The notes beneath the pieces were generated by a model, which was not told the DNA's origin, ran no database searches, and worked only from the letters and a program-made list of their open reading frames with translations. Shown here piece after piece: positions 42,545 through 47,218 of a stretch of DNA of 47,218 bases (within the stretch, counting starts at the first letter, position 1; every line of letters begins with the position of its first letter). Location of the stretch: assembly GCA_026984035.1 (NCBI GenBank), contig JALSSW010000128.1, positions 1 to 47,218 of the forward strand, written 5' to 3'. The stretch is from Planctomycetota bacterium. GTDB taxonomy: Bacteria; Planctomycetota; UBA1135; GCA-002748355. The translations under genes and the position numbers were made by a program.

Positions 42545-43927
42545 CTATTTTTTACTGGGAGTTAGGAGGGCATCGGCGATAGGGAGGGCTCCGGCGAAGA
42601 GGCCGCGGACAACCTTGGCCATGTGGGGATAGTTGAGCTTTTGGATTTCATCCCCCGTGCCGTGGTAATCACGGTGAAGAGAGCCAGCCGAAAAACTGTG
42701 CCCGATGATGCCCGCTTGAACAAAGGAGAGGTTGTCGCTCTGACCATAGAGCATTTCGCTGAACTTGGGGTGCTCGAAGATTTTTACCCGGGCACGGCGA
42801 GCCCCTTGGGCCATATAAATCCCCAGGTTGGAATGCCCCCAACCCGTCATCCAAATCTTTCCCTCGGCATCCTCTTCGGGCCGACCAATCATCTCAATGT
42901 TGATGTCGGCAATGATCTTGTTCCTCGGCCAGGGAGAGTTTCGGACAAAGGCTCTCGAGCCAAGGAGACCTTTTTCTTCGCCCCAAAAGGTGACGAAAAT
43001 GAGACTTCGCTTGGGGGGGACCTCAAGGGAGGCAAAGGCTTCGGCGAGGGCAATGACTCCCGCGCAGCCGCTGGCATCGTCATCGGCGCCGTTGAAAACA
43101 GGATCATCCGCCCCAGGTCTCAGGCCAATGTGATCCATGTGGGCGGAAAAAAGGAGAGCTTCCTTGTTGTGCTCGGGATCACTCCCTCTCAGGACGGCGG
43201 CAACATTGCGGACCTTAGCTTTTCCCACAAGCTTTGCCGGTAGGTGGATGCTCAGTTTGCTTTTGGAAGAAAAACCCTCGGGGACAAGAAGGGTCGGAAT
43301 GGGTAAACCACGTCTTCGGTTGAGCTTAGGCGCGTTCAAGGCTCTTGCCTGGGCCACAAGCCCTGAATGAGGGGACACCCTTATGAGGCAGATTTTTGCC
43401 CCTTGAGCACGGGCGCGAGAGACGGCTCGGAAGGCCAGGAAGAGGAGGGGAACTTTGCGCCCCTTCCTTCCGGGACCCATGGGAAATGCCCCGGGTTTTG
43501 GAAGGTCTGCGATTTGGATGTCCTTGCCAGGGATGGCGCTGAGATCCAGGGGCTGTTCGGGAGCTTGGAGGAGCCCAAGGTGTGGGAGTGCCTTGCCCTG
43601 AGCGTCTCGGAATTGGACCAGGTTTTGAGGGATCCTGACTGTTTTTACTTCATCTTCTAAAAAGAAGGATCCCTTGGGCCCTAGTCCTTCCAGCCCCGCA
43701 GCTAAAAAGCGGGAGGCGATGTACCTGCCAGCCACTCGAAGACCACGAGAAGGGGTGTCCCGTCCTTCCAATTCATCACTTGCAAGAAAAAAGAGGGTCC
43801 CTTCGAGTCTTTGGGGCTGGATCGTTAGAATTGCTTGGCCTTGTTCCGGGGTCAGCCGGGGCAACGCAAAACGCTGGCCCGGTCTTTGGAGCATGGGAAG
43901 TAAAAGGGGAAGTAAAACTGCAATCAT
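42545..43927 (-). CDS. M28-family metallopeptidase
   Basis: A 460-residue exported aminopeptidase-like protein. The ATG at 43927 overlaps the upstream methyltransferase stop (ATGA) and gives a signal peptide MIAVLLPLLLPMLQ; a frame start 18 bp further up is less likely. Zinc ligands and catalytic residues typical of M28 appear in order: FSAHMDHIG, FNGADDDASGCAGV, FWGEEKGLLGS, an acidic INIEMIGRPEED and the final LHRDYHGTGDEI. A PA-type insertion between about 90 and 230 is likely. It should cleave N-terminal amino acids from peptides outside the cytoplasm. Confidence 0.9.
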   Translation of the reverse strand: MIAVLLPLLLPMLQRPGQRFALPRLTPEQGQAILTIQPQRLEGTLFFLASDELEGRDTPSRGLRVAGRYIASRFLAAGLEGLGPKGSFFLEDEVKTVRIPQNLVQFRDAQGKALPHLGLLQAPEQPLDLSAIPGKDIQIADLPKPGAFPMGPGRKGRKVPLLFLAFRAVSRARAQGAKICLIRVSPHSGLVAQARALNAPKLNRRRGLPIPTLLVPEGFSSKSKLSIHLPAKLVGKAKVRNVAAVLRGSDPEHNKEALLFSAHMDHIGLRPGADDPVFNGADDDASGCAGVIALAEAFASLEVPPKRSLIFVTFWGEEKGLLGSRAFVRNSPWPRNKIIADINIEMIGRPEEDAEGKIWMTGWGHSNLGIYMAQGARRARVKIFEHPKFSEMLYGQSDNLSFVQAGIIGHSFSAGSLHRDYHGTGDEIQKLNYPHMAKVVRGLFAGALPIADALLTPSKK

Positions 43928-45084
43928 GATCGGATCTCCATCCAAATGGCTTTGAGATATCGTGTTTCAGGACAGGCTAAGGATACGGGGTGATCGGGGC
44001 TTGCGCCCGTACAACGAAGGATGCGAATTTCCCGTTTGGCCTGGGCGGCTGCCTCGCGTAGTACACGAAGAAACCCACCCTCGTCCAACAAACCCGAACA
44101 GGAACAACTGAGGACTTGTGCCCCAATGGGCAGCCCCGCAAAGGCTTGGCGGTTGAGGTCCCGATAACGCCTAAGTCCCTCCTCCCGCTCCTCCTTGGAG
44201 TGAATCCATTTTGGAGGGTCAAGAATAAGAAAATCTGTATGGCTTAATTTTTGGCTCCGGCAGATTTCGAAGGCATCGGCCTGTTCCACATCCACGGGTA
44301 GGCGATTGGTCTTGGCATTGGCCTTCGCGAGAGCCACTGCATCTTCATCCAAGTCAAAGGCCTCGACCTGCTTGGCCCCGCCCTTGGCCGCATTCAGTGC
44401 AAAACCCCCTGCGTGGCAACAGAGATCGAGGACACGCATTCCCTGCGCTTGCCTTCGGAGGAGGAGGCGGTTGTCTCGCTGATCGCAGAAAAACCCCGTC
44501 TTATGCCCCTGGCCAGGCGTGAAATGGTAAGAAATCCCATATTCTTCCAGGAGGCCCTCGGCTCTTACTTGGGTGTCCCGGATAGAAAACCCCTCCGTTT
44601 TAGCGGCCTCGCGGTTGATCCTTAGGACGAGGCGGGCACCGTCAAATTCCTTGAGCAAGCGCTCCCCCATGGCTTCGAGAAATGGTTCGTAACCCTTTGC
44701 TGCCAATTCCAAAACAATCCAAGGTCCGAGGCGGTCGAGGATGAGACCGGGTAGCCCGTCCCCTTCCGCGTGGACCAATCGGTAAGCATTGGTTTTTTTT
44801 GCAAGTCCAAGTTTCCGGCGGAAGGCGAGAGCTTGATCCAAGAGATCGAGAACTAGGTCCGGACCCGCAGGTTTTTTCCCATGGGCCAAGAGGCGTAGGG
44901 CGATCTTAGAGCGAGAGTTGTAGAATCCCGTGCCCACAGCTTTTCCTTCGCGGTCTTTGACGAAGACGAGGGAGCCTGCGGGAAGGGAGGCCTTCGGCTT
45001 TCGGCATTGCTTGCGGAAGAAATTTGGATGGCGGCCACTGACTTTGAGGTTCAATCGCAATTCAGGGAGTGAGGAGTTGGCCAT
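43924..45084 (-). CDS. Class I SAM-dependent rRNA methyltransferase, RlmI-like
   Basis: A 386-residue enzyme. The N-terminal PUA-like domain (LNLKVSGRHPNFFRKQ, VFVKDREGKAVGTGFYN) precedes the central HAEGDGLPGLILDRLG block and the Rossmann methyltransferase domain, with SAM motif LDLCCHAGGFALNAA, LILDPPKWIHS and the catalytic LSCSCSG. RlmI methylates C1962 of 23S rRNA in E. coli; this gene is best called RlmI-like. The ATG at 45084 is the only one giving the family N-terminus; its frame extends further upstream inside truD. It is the first gene of the minus-strand operon with the two peptidases. No Shine-Dalgarno sequence is visible. Confidence 0.88.
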   Translation of the reverse strand: MANSSLPELRLNLKVSGRHPNFFRKQCRKPKASLPAGSLVFVKDREGKAVGTGFYNSRSKIALRLLAHGKKPAGPDLVLDLLDQALAFRRKLGLAKKTNAYRLVHAEGDGLPGLILDRLGPWIVLELAAKGYEPFLEAMGERLLKEFDGARLVLRINREAAKTEGFSIRDTQVRAEGLLEEYGISYHFTPGQGHKTGFFCDQRDNRLLLRRQAQGMRVLDLCCHAGGFALNAAKGGAKQVEAFDLDEDAVALAKANAKTNRLPVDVEQADAFEICRSQKLSHTDFLILDPPKWIHSKEEREEGLRRYRDLNRQAFAGLPIGAQVLSCSCSGLLDEGGFLRVLREAAAQAKREIRILRCTGASPDHPVSLACPETRYLKAIWMEIRS

Positions 45085-46303
45085 GTGCCCAGAAGGTGTC
45101 CAAGAGGATGCGGAAAACGAAAAACCTAAGAGGAGCCTAACGGATGGGCCTGGGCGAGGCGACTGGCTGTCCAAGAACTTGGAAGGAATCTCGGGAGATT
45201 TTCGGGTTGAGCCAGAGGATTTTGAGGTGGAAGAACAGCTTTCCTATGAGCCCAGTGGCGAAGGAACGCATCATTTTTTGTGGATCGAGAAGCGTGGCCT
45301 CAGCACCTTTGCATGTGTGAAAGGGCTTGCCCGAGCGCTGGGGCGGAAGGAGAAAGAGTTTGGATATGCAGGCCTGAAGGACCGTAGGGCGGTCACGCGT
45401 CAGTGGATCTCGATTGAGCATTTGGATGCACGCAAATTGCTGGGATTAGAGATTCCCGGGATGCGGGTATTGGATGTGCGAAAACATGGCAACAAGATCA
45501 AGATCGGGCATTTGAAGGGAAACCGCTTCCGGATCCTCCTGAGGGGAACCAAGGAGGGGGATCTCCAACGGGCTCAAGCCATTTTGGACCTTTGCGCAAG
45601 CAGGGGTGTCCCCAATTTTTTCGGCATGCAGCGCTTTGGGAGGGGGGGGAGCACCCCCCTGTTGGGGCGACTTTTATTGGAAGGCAAACATGAGGAGTTT
45701 TTGGAATCCTTCGAGCCGGGCCATCCCTTGGCATCCAAAGCTCTCGCCCAATGGCGGAAAGGGAGCAAGGCTGAGCGGGCCTTGCGGGCCTTTCCCAGGC
45801 GTTTCCTCTCCCTTTGCACGGCTGCATTGCAAGCCCGGGTTTTTAATGATTGTCTGCGTGCCCGCCTCTTTGACCTGGATCAGATGCAGGAGGGGGATAT
45901 CGCTTTTCTCCATAGAAACGGGGCCTGCTTTCTTGTCTTAGATCCTGCGGAAGCCCAGGTTCGGGCCGACACCTTCGAGATCTCCCCAAGCGCCCCCCTG
46001 CCCGGCCCCAAATGCCTCCGCCCCCTTGGCCGACCTGCCGCCCTCGAAGACCAAATCCTCCAAAAGCACTCCCTTTCCCACGATTGTTTCCAAGCCTCCC
46101 CCGGAACCTATGCCCCCTATTCCCAACAAGGCGCCCGCCGCCCCCTTCGCATTCCGATCCGGGACAGCCATGTTTGCCCCGGTCCGGCTCCGCATCAACT
46201 GGCCCTGTCCTTCAGTCTCCCTCGCGGTTCCTACGCCACCGCCGTCCTTGCCGAGCTTCTACGCTTTCCTCCGGACTCCCCTCACTCCCATTCCTCCCCT
46301 TGA
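45083..46303 (+). CDS. truD: tRNA pseudouridine(13) synthase
   Basis: Converts U13 in some tRNAs to pseudouridine. The 406-residue product starts at an ATG with GAGGAG upstream; the frame is open for 51 more residues, but these lie antisense to the methyltransferase gene. The hallmark catalytic stretch GYAGLKDRRAVTRQWIS carries D100. Others are VEPEDFEVEEQLSYEPSGEG, GHLKGNRFRILLRG and RGVPNFFGMQRFGRGG. The TRUD insertion domain is between about 160 and 310, and the C-terminal LSFSLPRGSYATAVLAELLR is typical. The start codon overlaps that of the divergent methyltransferase gene in a shared CATG. Confidence 0.94.
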   Translation: MCPEGVQEDAENEKPKRSLTDGPGRGDWLSKNLEGISGDFRVEPEDFEVEEQLSYEPSGEGTHHFLWIEKRGLSTFACVKGLARALGRKEKEFGYAGLKDRRAVTRQWISIEHLDARKLLGLEIPGMRVLDVRKHGNKIKIGHLKGNRFRILLRGTKEGDLQRAQAILDLCASRGVPNFFGMQRFGRGGSTPLLGRLLLEGKHEEFLESFEPGHPLASKALAQWRKGSKAERALRAFPRRFLSLCTAALQARVFNDCLRARLFDLDQMQEGDIAFLHRNGACFLVLDPAEAQVRADTFEISPSAPLPGPKCLRPLGRPAALEDQILQKHSLSHDCFQASPGTYAPYSQQGARRPLRIPIRDSHVCPGPAPHQLALSFSLPRGSYATAVLAELLRFPPDSPHSHSSP

Positions 46304-46327
46304 GTCTGCCGCCCACCTCGTTATGCT
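46300..46327 (+). promoter_or_regulatory. Predicted promoter for tRNA-Pro
   Basis: TTGAGT (46300-46305) and TATGCT (46322-46327) are separated by 16 bp, a fair vegetative promoter match. Transcription would start near 46334, about 32 nt before the mature tRNA. The -35 element overlaps the end of truD. Confidence 0.45.
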
Positions 46328-46365
46328 CTCCGCCTCGATTCTTCTCGAATCGTCCTCCCTCGGAT

Positions 46366-46444
<79 letters not shown>

Positions 46445-46600
46445 TTTTCTTAAGGCTTTCCTTTCCCTGCATCTTGGGTGGCCCAGGGTGGATTCTGGTT
46501 CCCGAAGCCATAAAAAATTGATCGCCATGCTAACTCCTCAAGCTCAACCTGCTTGCTTAGTCTCAATTGTCTTCTGAGGGCCTCATTGCAAGTAAACAGA

Positions 46601-46753
46601 ATGGGAATTGCCGTATGTGTCTTGTTTGGTTTTGTCTTTCTTCTCCCATTGGGCCACACTGACGATTTATTTGCCACACCTAGGAGAGATGCAGGATGGG
46701 TCCGGAAACAATGGAATCGTCTCTCTTTTTTGCAACACTCATTCCGGCGGTGA
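46601..46753 (+). CDS. Hypothetical small exported ORF (50 aa) upstream of the TolC-like gene
   Basis: A 50-codon frame with a convincing signal-peptide-like start (MGIAVCVLFGFVFLLPLGHT) and a short basic mature part (ATPRRDAGWVRKQWNRL). Its stop overlaps, by one base (TGATG), a 23-codon frame that in turn overlaps the TolC-like start (ATGA). This packing suggests real translation ahead of the efflux gene. The Shine-Dalgarno sequence is weak (AAGTAAACAG). I recognise no family. It could be a small periplasmic metal-binding or leader protein, or chance. Confidence 0.35.
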   Translation: MGIAVCVLFGFVFLLPLGHTDDLFATPRRDAGWVRKQWNRLSFLQHSFRR

Positions 46754-46824
46754 TGAAAAAATCCACCCTCGAAAACAGACGAAGTGAAGCCTCTGCCGCT
46801 GCCTGGAGGCGGGGAGGGGAATGA
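46753..46824 (+). CDS. Hypothetical very small ORF (23 aa) coupling to the TolC-like gene
   Basis: A 23-codon frame (MKKSTLENRRSEASAAAW and a few more) that begins in the TGATG of the preceding small frame and ends in the ATGA of the TolC-like start. The peptide is basic and has no recognisable motif. It may act only as a translational coupler, or be an accident of composition. Confidence 0.2.
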   Translation: MKKSTLENRRSEASAAAWRRGGE

Positions 46825-47218
46825 AGGCTTCGGCGGTTAAGGCCCTGGCAACCAGGGCCCATTTGCTTCTCAGCTTGGCTCTCTTTGGTTGCGCGACCTT
46901 TCATCCGATGCCCCTTACTGCTGCAGCAGTCACGAAGAAACTCGAAATCCCTGATGCTCGAGAAATTCGTATTCAGGCGAGATCGATCAAGCATCCAATC
47001 CTGAGACCCGTTCTTTTTGACGATAGGGATGGCTTATCGCCGGACGAGGCCGGGATCTTAGCTGTGATCCTCAATCCAAGGCTTCGGGCTGCCCGCGACC
47101 AAAAGGGAATCGCAAAAGCGCAGCTCCTTCAAGCTGGAATCCTGCCAAATCCCCAACTTTCGTATTCCTTCAAGTCTCCCGTGGGCGGTGACAAAAATGG
47201 CGCGGCAAATGGTCAGGG
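46821..47218 (+). CDS. TolC-family outer-membrane efflux lipoprotein (5' part, cut by window end)
   Basis: The first 132 codons of an outer-membrane efflux protein; the frame is still open at the window end. GGGGAGGGGA precedes the ATG. The signal peptide ends in LALFGC, a lipobox-like site. The following segment LSPDEAGILAVILNPRLRAARD, then GIAKAQLLQAGILPNPQLSYS, is the classic start of the first TolC repeat, with the NPLRAAR and QAGLLPNP signatures common in heavy-metal RND efflux operons (CzcC/CusC type). The inner-membrane RND pump and adaptor genes would be expected just beyond the window. Confidence 0.85.
   Translation, partial: MKASAVKALATRAHLLLSLALFGCATFHPMPLTAAAVTKKLEIPDAREIRIQARSIKHPILRPVLFDDRDGLSPDEAGILAVILNPRLRAARDQKGIAKAQLLQAGILPNPQLSYSFKSPVGGDKNGAANGQ

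Noticed and set aside
44930..45082. Upstream extension of truD
   Set aside because: The extra 51 residues lie antisense to the methyltransferase N-terminus and do not resemble TruD; the ATG at 45083 has a good Shine-Dalgarno sequence.

Overview
The window reads as an ordinary chromosomal stretch of a Gram-negative-type bacterium. The best guess is a member of the Planctomycetota. The reasons are a secreted protein at 40126-41397 whose C-terminal module I associate with secreted planctomycete proteins, a four-cysteine mini-protein of a type I recall from that phylum, several lipoproteins, and outer-membrane-type genes (a TolC-like protein and an RND transporter). This assignment is an inference from protein style; there is no rRNA in the window. 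Base composition looks close to balanced. There is no CRISPR array, integrase, transposase or obvious phage segment.

Layout. (1) 93-6295: elongation factor G, a type I phosphodiesterase overlapping it by 4 bp, and a minus-strand pair of an ion permease plus a two-domain universal stress protein. (2) 6296-7255: a 960-bp gap with no convincing gene and a marked pyrimidine bias on the plus strand. (3) 7256-14586: a DAO-type flavoenzyme, tRNA-Arg(TCT), a class I aminotransferase, an SH3/coiled-coil secreted protein, a 55-residue four-cysteine protein just before cstA, and two thioredoxin-fold genes. (4) 14847-29320: mostly housekeeping genes: metG, two tandem peptide-binding lipoproteins without permeases, ychF, a divergent DnaA-like ATPase overlapping tmk, holB, a Minf_1886-type gene, rpmI-rplT, and pheS-pheT.

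(5) 29433-39835 is the most interesting part. A type III polyketide synthase lies beside a YceI-domain membrane-anchored protein, two lipoproteins (one possibly LolA/LolB-like), an RND/MMPL-type exporter and an FAD-dependent oxidoreductase that overlaps the exporter gene. A histidine kinase and an NtrC-type sigma-54 activator follow. I infer a system that makes a long-chain phenolic or pyrone lipid (synthase), oxidises it (flavoenzyme), and moves it across the envelope (exporter, YceI carrier, lipoprotein carrier). The two-component pair may control it. (6) 40126-47218: a secreted beta-rich protein, a C39-like peptidase and an M28 peptidase, an RlmI-type methyltransferase and truD whose start codons overlap head to head, tRNA-Pro(CGG), a run of tiny overlapping ORFs, and the 5' part of a TolC-type efflux lipoprotein cut by the window edge.

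Start sites were moved inward from the longest ORF wherever family length, a Shine-Dalgarno sequence or a 4-bp overlap with the upstream gene supported it.
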